From Thiemannella venezuelensis (lineage in GTDB: Bacteria; Actinomycetota; Actinomycetes; Streptosporangiales; Streptosporangiaceae), in NCBI RefSeq assembly GCF_014203605.1, contig NZ_JACHJJ010000001.1, forward strand, positions 1 to 64,000: DNA of 64,000 nucleotides, read 5' to 3'. Under the pieces are notes generated by a model. The model did no database searches. It was given only the letters and a program-made list of their open reading frames with translations, and was not told where the DNA came from. Made by a program: the position numbers and the translations under genes. Of this stretch, positions 47,902 through 56,795 are shown one piece after another (the first letter of the stretch is position 1; each line of letters opens with the position of its first letter).

Positions 47902-49283
47902 CGCTGGAACACCTGCGTCATTCCTTCGTCCTGGATGGCCTGGGGCGGCGGCTTCCTGGCCGCATCCGACATCCGTACCAGCAGCGCGATAAGGATCCAG
48001 TTGGCCAGCAGCGCCGAGCCGCCCTGCGACATGAACGGTGTGACCAGACCGGTGAGCGGGATCAGGTTGGTGACGCCGCCGACGATGATGAAGACCTGCC
48101 AGGCGAGGATGAACGACAGGCCGCCCGCCAGCAGCTTGGAGAACGGGTCGCGGGCCGCGAGCGCGGTGCGCAGGCCCCGCTCGACCAGCAGCCCGTAGAT
48201 CATCAGCAGCGCCATCAGACCGGTCAGGCCCAGCTCCTCGCCGATGGCGGCGAAGATGAAGTCGGAGAAGGCCAGCGGGATCAGCCCGGGGTGGCCCTGG
48301 CCGAGCCCGGTGCCGAGGATGCCGCCCTGGCTCATGCCGAACAGGCCCTCCATGAGCTGCGCGCTGCCGCCCAGCTCGCGGTAGAACAGCTCGTTGGACT
48401 CGGGGTTGAGGAAGACCTCGAAACGGGCCGCGACGTGGTCGAAGGCCAGGCCGGCCAGGACCGCGCCGCCGACGAAGAGCAGGATGCCGATCAGCACCCA
48501 GGAGGTGCGCTGGGTGGCGATGTAGAGCATCGCGATGAACGTGCCGAAGATCAGCAGCGAGGAGCCGAGGTCCTTCTGCAGGATCAGCACGCCGAGGCTG
48601 AAGCCCCAGGTGATGAGGATCGGGCCGAGGTCGCGGGCGCGGGGCAGGTCGATGAAGAGCAGCCGCCGGCCGGCCAGCGCCAGCACGTCGCGCTTGGCGA
48701 CCAGGTAGCCGGCGAAGAAGACGATCAGGGCGAGCTTGGCGAGCTCGGCCGGCTGGAGGGTGAACCCGCCGATCTTGATCCAGATCCGGGCGCCGTTGAT
48801 GTCCTCACCGATGATCGGCAGCAGCGGCGAGACCAGCAGCAGGAGTCCGGCGGCCCCGGCGGTGTAGGTCAGGCGCTGCAGTGCGCGGTGGTCGCGCAGC
48901 ACGATCAGCGTCACCGCGAAGACGACCACTCCGACGGCGGTCCAGAGCAGCTGGGTGGTGGCGGAGGCGCCGCCCCTGCCGCCCGCACCCACCTCCAGGC
49001 GGTAGATCATCACCAGACCGAGGCCGTTGATCAGCGTCACCAGGGGCAGGATCAGCGGGTCCGCCCAGGGCGCGAACCGGGCCAGCACCAGGTAGGCGGC
49101 GAGCATGAAACCGCCCAGGCCGAGGCCGTAGGTGAGCATGCCCGAGGGGATCTTCTGATCGATGCCCATGCCCACGGCGGCGTAGGCGGCCATCACGATC
49201 AGGACCGCGAAGGCGAGCATCGCCAGCTGCGCCACCCGCCGCTTGGCCGGCAGGGGGACGGGTTCGACGCTGGGGGCACTCAT
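47898..49283 (-). CDS. rodA: SEDS peptidoglycan polymerase RodA/FtsW
   Basis: This 461-residue polytopic membrane protein has about twelve helices and SEDS motifs: GARIWIKIGGFTLQPAELAKLALIVFFAGYL, QKDLGSSLLIFGTFIAMLY, and the extracellular loop with GGILGTGLGQGHPGLIPLAFSDFIFAAIGEELG. It polymerises lipid II glycan strands in partnership with PbpA. The frame extends upstream in the phosphatase gene, but ATG 49283 overlaps the pstP stop (ATGA) and precedes the first helix. Position corresponds to Rv0017c. Confidence 0.95.
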   Translation of the reverse strand: MSAPSVEPVPLPAKRRVAQLAMLAFAVLIVMAAYAAVGMGIDQKIPSGMLTYGLGLGGFMLAAYLVLARFAPWADPLILPLVTLINGLGLVMIYRLEVGAGGRGGASATTQLLWTAVGVVVFAVTLIVLRDHRALQRLTYTAGAAGLLLLVSPLLPIIGEDINGARIWIKIGGFTLQPAELAKLALIVFFAGYLVAKRDVLALAGRRLLFIDLPRARDLGPILITWGFSLGVLILQKDLGSSLLIFGTFIAMLYIATQRTSWVLIGILLFVGGAVLAGLAFDHVAARFEVFLNPESNELFYRELGGSAQLMEGLFGMSQGGILGTGLGQGHPGLIPLAFSDFIFAAIGEELGLTGLMALLMIYGLLVERGLRTALAARDPFSKLLAGGLSFILAWQVFIIVGGVTNLIPLTGLVTPFMSQGGSALLANWILIALLVRMSDAARKPPPQAIQDEGMTQVFQR

Positions 49284-50605
49284 GTGTTCGTCGGCCTCGG
49301 GGTCGCGGTGCCGCCGGACCTCGGGGTCGCGGCGGGGGTCGGCGAGGGGGTCGCGGCGGGCTTGCCGCCGTCCGCGCCCTCCTCGGACGAGGCCTTGAGC
49401 TCCTCGACCTTCTTGACGCCGGCGGCCTGGTCGGCGACGGGGATGCCGTTGCGGACCTGCTTCTGCTCGGCGGGGCCCAGCGCGGCGACGGACACGGTGG
49501 AGTGGTGGACCGGATCGAAGAGCTCGAAGGGGCCCAGCGTGGTGTTCACCCCCTGGTAGACCACGATCTCCTCCCCCCGCAGTCCCACGAAGTACTGGTC
49601 GTCGAGCCACTGGTTCCCGAAATACCAGCCTAGGCCGCCCCCGACGAGGGCGACGCCGCCCACGGCGGCCAGCAGCGGCCAGAGCCGGCGCCGCCTGGCC
49701 GGCCGGGCGGCGGCTCTGGCGCGCGGCTCCTGGGCGTCCAGGTCGTCGTCGGTGACGACGGGCTGGGGCATGGTCGCCGGGTTCGCGTGGCCGCCCGGGG
49801 CCTCCGGTGCCTGCGCGGCGCGGCCGAGCGTGGAGCCCGCGGCCCCCACCACGGCCACCTCGGTGGCGGGCGGGAAGCCCTCGTCCAGTTCCAGGACGTC
49901 GGCGAGCACGCAGGTGATGTTGTCCGGGCCGCCGCCGCGGTTGGCCAGGTCGACGAGCGTGCGGACGACCGTCTCGGGGTCGTCGATCGTGGAGAGCGTG
50001 TGGTGCAGCGTCTCCGCGCTCACGACGCCGGACAGGCCGTCGGAGCAGAGCAGGTAGCGGTCGCCGAGCTGGGCCTCGCGCAGCGACAGGTCGGGATCGA
50101 CCTCGCCGCTTCCGTCCAGCGCGCGCAGCAGGATCGACCGCTGGGGGTGGGTGGCGGCCTCCTCCTGGGTGATCCGGCCGTCGTCCACCAGCGACTGCAC
50201 GAGGGTGTGGTCGTGCGTGATCTGGTAGAGCTCCCCGGACCGCAGCAGGTAGGCGCGGGAGTCGCCGACGTGGACCAGGGCGACCCTCGTGCCGGACCAC
50301 AACATGGCGGTCAGCGTGGTGCCCATGCCCTTGAGGCTGGGATCCCGCCCCACCATCTCGTGGAGCCTGCGGTTGGCGTCGCGGACCGCGGCCTCGATGG
50401 CGCTGAGCAGGTCACCCCCGAACGCGTCCTCGTCGAGGGACGACATGGCGGCGATGGCGACCGAGCTGGCCACCTCGCCGTGTGCGTGCCCGCCCATGCC
50501 GTCGGCGACGGCGAGCAGGCGGCCGCTGGCGTACGCCGAGTCCTCGTTACCTTCGCGGAGGAGGCCGACGTCGGAGCGGGCGGCGTAACGGAGTGCGATG
50601 GTCAT
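49280..50605 (-). CDS. pstP: PP2C-family Ser/Thr phosphatase PstP
   Basis: This 441-residue phosphatase has the PP2C domain (~1-235) with metal-binding VGLLREGNEDSAY, VADGMGGHAHGEVAS, HVGDSRAYLLR, LLCSDGLSGVV and GGGPDNITCVLAD. A linker, a transmembrane helix (~300-322, LWPLLAAVGGVALVGGGLGWYFG) and an extracellular tail ending in Ala/Thr/Pro repeats follow. It reverses PknA/PknB phosphorylation. Both gene ends overlap neighbours by four bases. Confidence 0.95.
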   Translation of the reverse strand: MTIALRYAARSDVGLLREGNEDSAYASGRLLAVADGMGGHAHGEVASSVAIAAMSSLDEDAFGGDLLSAIEAAVRDANRRLHEMVGRDPSLKGMGTTLTAMLWSGTRVALVHVGDSRAYLLRSGELYQITHDHTLVQSLVDDGRITQEEAATHPQRSILLRALDGSGEVDPDLSLREAQLGDRYLLCSDGLSGVVSAETLHHTLSTIDDPETVVRTLVDLANRGGGPDNITCVLADVLELDEGFPPATEVAVVGAAGSTLGRAAQAPEAPGGHANPATMPQPVVTDDDLDAQEPRARAAARPARRRRLWPLLAAVGGVALVGGGLGWYFGNQWLDDQYFVGLRGEEIVVYQGVNTTLGPFELFDPVHHSTVSVAALGPAEQKQVRNGIPVADQAAGVKKVEELKASSEEGADGGKPAATPSPTPAATPRSGGTATPRPTNT

Positions 50606-51075
50606 TTGCGCAATTCGATGACGGTCTTACCGATGCGGATCGGAACACCGAGCGGCACCGGGGTCGGACGGGTGACTTTGGAGCGGTCGAGGTACGTGCC
50701 GTTGGTCGAACCGAGATCTTCCACGATCCACTGACCGTCCTGGGGGAAGAGCCGGGCGTGCCGGCTGGAGGCGTAGTCGTCGCTGACCACCAGCGTGGCG
50801 TCGTTCGCCCGGCCGATGGTGATGGGCGTTTCCGAGAGGGTAATGGTGGTGCCCTGCAGGGGGCCACCGGTGACCACCATCTGCCGGGGCTCCCCCTTCC
50901 CCTTCTTGGGTTTGGCCGGGGCCTTGACGGGCTTGGGCGCCTTGCGGGCGGGGGCGGCGGCGGCCGTACGGGATCCGAACAAGTCTGTCCGGATCACACC
51001 GACCGCGGCAATCACGAAGAACCACAGCACCGCGAGGAACGCGAGCCGGATCAGCAGCAGCGTGAGCTCGGACAT
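50602..51075 (-). CDS. fhaB: FHA-domain protein FhaB (FipA)
   Basis: This 157-residue protein has a transmembrane helix (~8-28) and a basic Lys/Pro-rich linker. A C-terminal FHA domain (~80-155) carries the phosphothreonine-binding residues in ITIGRANDATLVVSDDYASSRHARLF and LGSTNGTYLDRSKV. It links phosphorylated partners (FtsZ-FtsQ complex in mycobacteria) to the membrane. Its end overlaps pstP by four bases; 17 bases separate it from fhaA. Confidence 0.94.
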   Translation of the reverse strand: MSELTLLLIRLAFLAVLWFFVIAAVGVIRTDLFGSRTAAAAPARKAPKPVKAPAKPKKGKGEPRQMVVTGGPLQGTTITLSETPITIGRANDATLVVSDDYASSRHARLFPQDGQWIVEDLGSTNGTYLDRSKVTRPTPVPLGVPIRIGKTVIELRK

Positions 51076-51092
51076 GGACCGTCTGTTTACCT

Positions 51093-51833
51093 TTAATCGC
51101 GCCGGAAAACCAGAGTCGTCCGCCCCAGCGTCACACGAGTGCCGTTCTGGAGCTCGACCCGGCGCACCGGCTGGCCGTTGACGAAGGTGCCGTTCGTGGA
51201 GCCGAGGTCGACCAGCACGACCTGGGGGCCCTCCACGCGCAGCTCGGCGTGGTGGCGGGACACGCCCGGGTCCACCAGCCGGAGATCGCAGTCGGTGCCC
51301 CTGCCGAGCAGGGTCACCGGGGTGGTCAGATCGTAGGACCGCTGGCCCTGCGGGTCGTCCTGGGTGGAGACCAGCAGCCGTGGCCGGCCCCCGAAGGCCT
51401 GCGGGCGGCCCTGGGGCACGTCGGTGACGGGCTGGCGGATCTCGTCCTGCTCGACCGTCGCGCCGCGGATCACTCCGGAGCGGATGCGGAACAGGCCGAC
51501 CGCCAGGTCGTCGGCGGTCTCGAAGCGCACCCGGACCGGTCCCACGAAGGAGTAGCCCTGCTCCTTGGCGTACTCTCTGGCGAGGTTGGCCAGCTCGTGG
51601 CTGATGCTGTCGGCGTAGACCTCCAGACGCTCGCTGTCGGTGGTGGACAGCTCGACCACGAAGTCGTTCGGGACGAGCGTCCGCCCCTGGGCGACGATCG
51701 CGGCGCGCTCGTCCATCTCCCGCTGGACCGCGCTGGCGACCTCGACCGGCTGAAGGTCGGACTTGAACGCCCGCGCAAAGGCCCCCTCAACCAAGCCTTC
51801 GAGCCTCCGCTCGAAGCGCTGAAGGACTCCCAC
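51093..51833 (-). CDS. fhaA: FHA-domain protein FhaA
   Basis: This 246-residue protein has an N-terminal DUF3662/FhaA_N domain (~1-120, MGVLQRFERRLEGLVEGAFARAFKSDLQPVEVASAVQREMDE...) and a C-terminal FHA domain (~165-246: VTLLGRGTDCDLRLVDPGVSRHHAELRV, LGSTNGTFVNGQPV). The disordered linker of the mycobacterial homologue is almost absent here (246 versus ~527 residues). It binds phosphorylated MviN pseudokinase and regulates lipid II flipping. First gene of the seven-gene operon; a promoter probably lies within 51834-51998, shared with the divergent tRNA-Leu. Confidence 0.94.
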   Translation of the reverse strand: MGVLQRFERRLEGLVEGAFARAFKSDLQPVEVASAVQREMDERAAIVAQGRTLVPNDFVVELSTTDSERLEVYADSISHELANLAREYAKEQGYSFVGPVRVRFETADDLAVGLFRIRSGVIRGATVEQDEIRQPVTDVPQGRPQAFGGRPRLLVSTQDDPQGQRSYDLTTPVTLLGRGTDCDLRLVDPGVSRHHAELRVEGPQVVLVDLGSTNGTFVNGQPVRRVELQNGTRVTLGRTTLVFRRD

Positions 51834-51998
51834 CGGCTACCTCCCTTCCTCCCGTACATATGGTCGCGGCTGCTCGGGTGTTCGTTGGCCCGTTTCCGGC
51901 GCTTTCGCTCCCGGCCCTCCGCTCCGCATCTAGATGGATCGTATCCGGGTTCGTAGGTACCGGCTGATCCGTGCTAATGTTTCGACCGCACCCAACAA

Positions 51999-52081
51999 GG
52001 GCGGGTGGCGGAACGGCAGACGCGCACGGTTCAGGTCCGTGTGTCCGAAAGGACGTGAGGGTTCAAATCCCTCCTCGCCCA
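51999..52081 (+). tRNA. tRNA-Leu (CAG), canonical class II
   Basis: The acceptor stem GGGCGGG/CTCGCCC (one G-U pair) has discriminator A, the anticodon arm CACGG-TTCAGGT-CCGTG gives CAG, and the long variable arm TGTCCGAAAGGACGT is present. It is the normal counterpart of the short-armed CAG tRNAs at 4768 and 4925. TAATGT at 51975-51980 is its likely -10. Conserved neighbour of fhaA. Confidence 0.97.
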
Positions 52082-52146
52082 CTCGAATCGGCCTCGGCTG
52101 GTCGCGGACGTAGTCCGCTTCCACCGGGGCTTCTTCGTTGTGCCGT

Positions 52147-52167
52147 CCAGGGGGGGCGACCCCCTGG
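52147..52167. terminator. Terminator after tRNA-Leu
   Basis: CCAGGGGG/CCCCCTGG, an 8-bp stem with a 5-base loop, about 65 bases past the tRNA. Confidence 0.8.
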
Positions 52168-52314
52168 AACCCCCGATGCGGGGGCCCTGCTCCCCACGCC
52201 CCCCGGCTGCGCCCACGGTTGCGCGGGTCCACAGGTCATGGTTCATGAGGGCCGTCCGGTGGGGTCGGGGTGGGCGGTCGTGATCAAAGTAGTCGGTGGT
52301 TCTCTCATGGAGAA

Positions 52315-52335
52315 GGCCCGGAGATGGTCCGGGCC
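52315..52335. terminator. Second hairpin in the tRNA-Leu/CNNM gap
   Basis: GGCCCGGA/TCCGGGCC, an 8-bp stem with loop GATGG. The whole 52082-52536 gap (455 bp) otherwise holds no supported gene; the sequence around 52380-52450 is locally AT-richer. Confidence 0.7.
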
Positions 52336-52536
52336 TCCGTGTTTCGGGTCGTACGGCAGGTGCCTGCACCCTTTGTAATCCTGCCCACTTGCTTGTCACT
52401 TTCGGAGGACTTGCATTGGATGTCCACATGTGGTCGCGATTACGCTGACAGCGAAATCGGCGAGTGAGCAGGCAGGCGGCGGACCGGGAAGGCCGGGGAG
52501 AGGACTCCCCGGCCCTCCGGGCAGGCTGCCGTCCGG

Positions 52537-53568
52537 TCAGCGGGCGGTCATGATCTTGACGTCCAGGAGCTCGCCCAGCAGGTCGGTGAGGCTGACCATG
52601 CCGACCACCTCGTCGGCGTCGGTGACCAGTCCCACATGGGCGCGGGCGTCCTGGAGGGCGGCGACCGCCTCCGGGACGGTCGTGGACCTCGGCAGGCGGG
52701 GCACCGGGCGGGCGAGCTCGGCGGGGCTCGCCGCCGGCCGTACCAGGACGTCCCTGACGTGCAGCACGCCCAGGACGTCGCCGGGCCTGCCGGCGTTGAC
52801 CAGCAGGCGCAGGTGGCCGCTCTCCGCCGCGGTCCGCCGCACGTCGTCGCCGGTCGCGCCGGAGCCCACGCAGGCCGCCTCCGCGATGGGCAGCATCAGG
52901 CGCTCGACCGGCTGCTGGTGGATCCGCAGGGCCCGGGTCAGCAGGTCGTGCTCGTCCCGGTCGAGCATGCCCATCCGGCCCGACTCGCCGACCAGCATGG
53001 CGAGCTGGACCGGGGTCCTGCTGGTGGCCAGCTCGTCCCGCGCGTGCACGCCGAACAGCCGCAGCAGCGCGTTGGTGAGGCCGTTGAGCGAGGCCAGCAC
53101 CGGCCGGACCGTCCAGGTGAAGCCGCGGAACGGCAGGGCCAGGGCCATCGCCGCGGTCTCCGGGTGGGTCAGCGCCCACGACTTGGGCGCCATCTCGCCG
53201 ACCACCATGTGCAGGAAGGTGACCAGGGCCAGCGCGATCACCAGCGAGATCGGGACCCGGAGCGACTGGGGCACTCCGGCGGCGCCGAAGACCGGCTCCA
53301 GGAGGTGCTCGATGGCGGGCTCGGTCACCATGCCCAGGCCGAGCGAGCACAGCGTGATGCCGAGCTGGGCCCCGGCCAGCATCAGGGAGAGCTCCCTGCC
53401 GCCGCGCACGGCGGCGCGGGCGGTGATCCGGGTGAGGCGGCCGCCCCTGCCCGCGAGTTCCTCCAGCCGGTGCCTGCGGGCCGAGATGACCGCGAACTCC
53501 GCGGCGACGAAGAAGGCGTTGCCCGCCAGCAGGACCACGCCGAGCAGCAGGGCGGAGACGGTGTTCAC
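52537..53568 (-). CDS. CNNM/CorC-type membrane protein with CBS pair (second copy)
   Basis: This 343-residue protein has an N-terminal CNNM/DUF21 domain with three to four helices (NTVSALLLGVVLLAGNAFFVAAEFAVISARRHRLEEL, LMLAGAQLGITLCSLGLGMVTEP, VIALALVTFLHMVVGEMAPKSWALTHPE). A CBS-domain pair follows (~205-340, DVLGVLHVRDVLVRPA, HVGLVTDADEVVGMVSLTDLLGELL). There is no C-terminal CorC_HlyC domain. It is a paralogue of the next gene and probably works with it, perhaps as a heterodimeric Mg2+/cation exporter or regulator. GTG 53568 overlaps the previous stop by four bases (GTGA), showing coupling. Confidence 0.9.
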   Translation of the reverse strand: MNTVSALLLGVVLLAGNAFFVAAEFAVISARRHRLEELAGRGGRLTRITARAAVRGGRELSLMLAGAQLGITLCSLGLGMVTEPAIEHLLEPVFGAAGVPQSLRVPISLVIALALVTFLHMVVGEMAPKSWALTHPETAAMALALPFRGFTWTVRPVLASLNGLTNALLRLFGVHARDELATSRTPVQLAMLVGESGRMGMLDRDEHDLLTRALRIHQQPVERLMLPIAEAACVGSGATGDDVRRTAAESGHLRLLVNAGRPGDVLGVLHVRDVLVRPAASPAELARPVPRLPRSTTVPEAVAALQDARAHVGLVTDADEVVGMVSLTDLLGELLDVKIMTAR

Positions 53569-55001
53569 CGGCCGCTCACCCGGCCCCGCCCGAGTGCCGG
53601 GCTCCGGTGGTCGTGCTCGGCCGCGTCGGGTGCGGCCGCCCCGTCCCGGCGGACGGGCGCCGCGTCGTCGCCCTCCGGCGCCAGCCGTACCCACTCGGGG
53701 ACCCTGCGGTGCACCGAGAGCACGGTCAGGACCGCGTCGGTCTCCTCAGGCTCGTCCTCCAGCGGGTCGCTCTCCGGGGTCAGCGTGACGGTGGCCACGT
53801 CGCCGGGCTCGGCCATCCGGCCGATGGCGGCGAGGACCAGGCCGGCGACGGTGTCGTAGTCGTCGCTCTCCGGGAGCGCGAGCCCGGTCGCCCGCTCGAC
53901 CTCGTCGACGCGGAGCGTGCCCGGTACGTTCCAGGTGCCGTCGCCGTTGGCGACGACGCCCGCCGGTTCAGGGTCGTTCTCGTCCATCAGCTCGCCGACG
54001 AGCTCCTCGGCGAGGTCCTCGACGGTGACCACCCCGGCGAGCCCGCCGAACTCGTCGATGACGCAGGCCAGGTCGTCGCGGGCGGCGCGCATGCGTTCCA
54101 GCACGGCCGGCAGCGGCAGCGAGTCCGGGACCAGCAGGGCCGGACGGGTGATCTTCTTCAGCGGGCCGTCCGCCAGGCCGGAGCGGAGCAGCTCGCGCAC
54201 GCCGGTGACGCCCACCACGTCCTCGCCGCCGCCGGTGCAGAGCACCGGGTAGCGGGAGTGGCCGTGCTCGCCGATGGCGTCGACCAGATCGGAGATCGGC
54301 CGGTCGTCGCGGAGCAGCACCACGCGGGGGCGCGGCACCATGACGTCCTCCGCGGTGCGGTCGCCGAACTCCAGCGCGCGCTCCAGCAGCTCCGACAGGC
54401 GCGGCGGGAGGTCGCCGGCCGCGCCCGACTCGGCGATGATCCTGGACAGCTCCTCGGGGCTCGCGCCGTGCTCGATCTCCTCGACCGGCTCCACGCCGAC
54501 CCTGCGCAGCAGGCCGGTGGCGGCGGAGTCGAACAGCCGGATGACCGGCCCGGCGACCTTGAGGTAGACCAGGGTCGATCGGGAGAGGAACTTGGCCACC
54601 GGCTCCGGCCGGGCGATGCCGAGGTTCTTGGGCGCCAGCTCGCCGAGGACCATCTGGACGACCGTCGCGACCGCCACGGCCAGGGCGACCGCGATGCCTC
54701 CGACGGCGCCGGAGGGCACCCCCGCCGCCTCCAGCCAGGGCCGGATCACGGTGGCGATGGCGGGCTCGGCGATGAAGCCGACCAGCAGGGCCGTGACGGT
54801 GATGCCGAGCTGGGCGCCCGAGAGCATGAAGGACAGCCGCCCCGTCACCTCCAGGGCCCGTTTCGCGGCGGCGTCGCCGGCGTCGGCCTGTTCGCGCAGC
54901 ACGCCGCGGTCGGCGGCCACGAAGGCGAACTCCTGCGCGACGAAGTAGCCGGTGGCGAGAGTGAGGAGCAGTACGGCCAGCAGGCCGAGAGCCGTGTTCA
55001 C
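53565..55001 (-). CDS. CNNM/CorC-type membrane protein with CBS pair and CorC_HlyC domain
   Basis: This 478-residue protein has an N-terminal CNNM domain (TALGLLAVLLLTLATGYFVAQEFAFVAADRG, FMLSGAQLGITVTALLVGFIAEP, MVLGELAPKNLGIARPE) and a CBS pair (~205-330, VMVPRPRVVLLRDDRPISDLVDAIGEHGHSRYPV, ACVIDEFGGLAGVVTVEDLAEELVGEL). The CorC_HlyC domain (~355-430, WNVPGTLRVDEVERATGLALPESDDYDTVAGLV) and an acidic tail complete it. Often annotated hemolysin family protein; the family is linked to Mg2+/Co2+ homeostasis. First gene of the coupled pair; divergent from the LCP gene. Confidence 0.92.
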   Translation of the reverse strand: MNTALGLLAVLLLTLATGYFVAQEFAFVAADRGVLREQADAGDAAAKRALEVTGRLSFMLSGAQLGITVTALLVGFIAEPAIATVIRPWLEAAGVPSGAVGGIAVALAVAVATVVQMVLGELAPKNLGIARPEPVAKFLSRSTLVYLKVAGPVIRLFDSAATGLLRRVGVEPVEEIEHGASPEELSRIIAESGAAGDLPPRLSELLERALEFGDRTAEDVMVPRPRVVLLRDDRPISDLVDAIGEHGHSRYPVLCTGGGEDVVGVTGVRELLRSGLADGPLKKITRPALLVPDSLPLPAVLERMRAARDDLACVIDEFGGLAGVVTVEDLAEELVGELMDENDPEPAGVVANGDGTWNVPGTLRVDEVERATGLALPESDDYDTVAGLVLAAIGRMAEPGDVATVTLTPESDPLEDEPEETDAVLTVLSVHRRVPEWVRLAPEGDDAAPVRRDGAAAPDAAEHDHRSPALGRGRVSGR

Positions 55002-55246
55002 CGGGCGGCTCTCCCGGTCGGTTCAGCAGTGGGCCCCGTGCGCTCGCACGGGTAGGTACTCCACGGGTCCGGAGTGGACACGGTCTTCCTTTCGAGCGGT
55101 TGTCGTCCTCCAAAGCTAACGACCGCAGTGGCGCCCGATGTTTCCGGATCGGGTGATGACCGTGTTGTTGGTGACCTGCCACCCTTCCCGGTACTTTTAC
55201 CCAGGAAAACCTTGAGGACGTGTCTGCGCGGGTGTGAGCCACGAAG

Positions 55247-55275
55247 TAGCGTCAATGGTGACGACTTCACCATTG
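55247..55275 (+). promoter_or_regulatory. LCP promoter -10 and palindrome at the transcription start
   Basis: TAGCGT (55247-55252) is a likely -10. Immediately after it CAATGGTGA-CGACT-TCACCATTG (55253-55275) forms a perfect 9-bp inverted repeat covering +1 to about +16. It could be a repressor operator or an mRNA 5' hairpin. The remaining 55002-55246 holds no gene. Confidence 0.65.
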
Positions 55276-55312
55276 GTTGGTGGGCGGTTTCCAGAAGTGG
55301 CGGAGATGCGAC

Positions 55313-56662
55313 GTGGGTGACTGGCAGCAAGACGACGATCGCACGCGTGCGCTCCGGTCGCCCGAGCCCGCGCAGCCCCGGTCCGCGGGCCAGCCCGCCC
55401 ATCCCGTGCCGGGACGGGGCACCCCGCCCGGCGGCGCGGGCGGCCCGGTGCCGCCGCCGGGTGACGGGCGGCTGCCCTCCGCGGCCTCCCCGGAGTCCGC
55501 CTCCTCCGGCAGGGCCGTACGGGACGACACCGTGCCCCGCGCGGTCTCGCCGGTGTACGGCAAGGCGCGGTCGGGCAGGAGCCCGGTCCGGCCGTTGAAG
55601 GGCTCCGGCGACGGCCCCTCCGGCGGGCCCTCGGGAGGGAGAGGCGGTCCCGGCATGCCGAACCCGGCCTGGGGCGCGAAGCGCCCGGGAGGACCCAGGA
55701 AGCCCAGGCGGCCGGGCAGGACGGCCGCGCGGATCCTCGCCGGCCTGATCGTCCTGCTCCTGGTGCTCGCCGTCGGGGGATACTTCACCATCGACGGGCG
55801 TCTGAAGCGGATCGACGCGCTCCGCGACTACGAGGGGCGACCCGCCGACACACCCGGCACGAACTGGCTGCTGGTCGGCTCCGACAGCCGGGCGGGGCTG
55901 AGCAAGGCCGAGCGGAAGAAACTCGCCACCGGCAGCTCCGTCGGCCGCCGCACCGACACGATGATGCTCCTGCACATCCCGGACAACGACGGCCGTCCCA
56001 CCCTGGTCAGCCTGCCGCGCGACTCCTACGTGCCCATCGACGGCCACGGCAGCGACAAGCTCAACGCCGCCTACGCCTTCCAGGACGGCGGTCCCCACCT
56101 GCTCGCCAGGACGGTGGAGCAGGTCACCGGGCTCCGCATCGACAACTACATGGAGATCGGCTTCGGCGGCTTCGTCGGCATCGTGGACGCCATCGGCGGC
56201 GTCGAGATCGACGTCAAGCAGAACATCAAGGACCCCAAGGCCGGGATCGACCTGAAGAAGGGCGTGCAGACGCTGGACGGCGCCACCGCCCTCGGCTACG
56301 TCCGCACCCGCGCCACGGGGACCATCCCCGACTTCGACCGGACGCAGCGCCAGCGCCAGTTCTTCTCCGCGGTGGTGAAGAAGGCCGCCAGCCCGGGCGT
56401 CCTGCTCAACCCGTTCACGTCGGTCCCGCTCGCGTTCAGCGCCGCCGACTCGGTGTCCGTTGGTGAGGAGAGCGGCGCCTTCTCCCTGCTCTCCCTCGGC
56501 CTGGCCATGGGCGGCAACCCGGTCACCACGGTGGTCCCGATCGGCTCCCTGCCCACGATCAACGGCCAGTCCGTGGTGAAGTGGGACCGGGAGAAGGCCC
56601 TGCGCATGTTCGAGGCCCTGGCCCAGGACAAGCAGGTCCCCAAGGACCTCCTGGAGAAGTGA
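55313..56662 (+). CDS. LytR-CpsA-Psr (LCP) family cell-wall glycopolymer ligase
   Basis: This 449-residue protein has a long Pro/Gly/Arg-rich cytoplasmic N-terminus (~1-135) and a transmembrane helix (~138-160, ILAGLIVLLLVLAVGGYFTI). The LCP domain (~180-430) carries TNWLLVGSDSRAGL, RTDTMMLLHIPDNDGRPTLVSLPRDSYVPIDGHGSDKLNAAYAFQDGG, IDNYMEIGFGGFVGIVDAIGGVEID and ALGYVRTRATGTIPDFDRTQRQRQF. It transfers teichoic-acid or arabinogalactan-like glycopolymers to peptidoglycan outside the membrane. GTG 55313 has GGAG seven bases upstream; earlier starts lack support. Expression likely depends on a palindrome near the transcription start. Confidence 0.93.
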   Translation: MGDWQQDDDRTRALRSPEPAQPRSAGQPAHPVPGRGTPPGGAGGPVPPPGDGRLPSAASPESASSGRAVRDDTVPRAVSPVYGKARSGRSPVRPLKGSGDGPSGGPSGGRGGPGMPNPAWGAKRPGGPRKPRRPGRTAARILAGLIVLLLVLAVGGYFTIDGRLKRIDALRDYEGRPADTPGTNWLLVGSDSRAGLSKAERKKLATGSSVGRRTDTMMLLHIPDNDGRPTLVSLPRDSYVPIDGHGSDKLNAAYAFQDGGPHLLARTVEQVTGLRIDNYMEIGFGGFVGIVDAIGGVEIDVKQNIKDPKAGIDLKKGVQTLDGATALGYVRTRATGTIPDFDRTQRQRQFFSAVVKKAASPGVLLNPFTSVPLAFSAADSVSVGEESGAFSLLSLGLAMGGNPVTTVVPIGSLPTINGQSVVKWDREKALRMFEALAQDKQVPKDLLEK

Positions 56663-56795
56663 CCTGAGGCCGTAAGCATCACGTAAGCGCCGGGACGGGC
56701 CGCCGGGGATACCTTCGGGCTGAGAGCCGGTCGCGGGACCCGCCCGCCGTGCGGCGGCGGAGGTTGCGCCCCGGGCTCCGAGCCTGGAGGGGACC

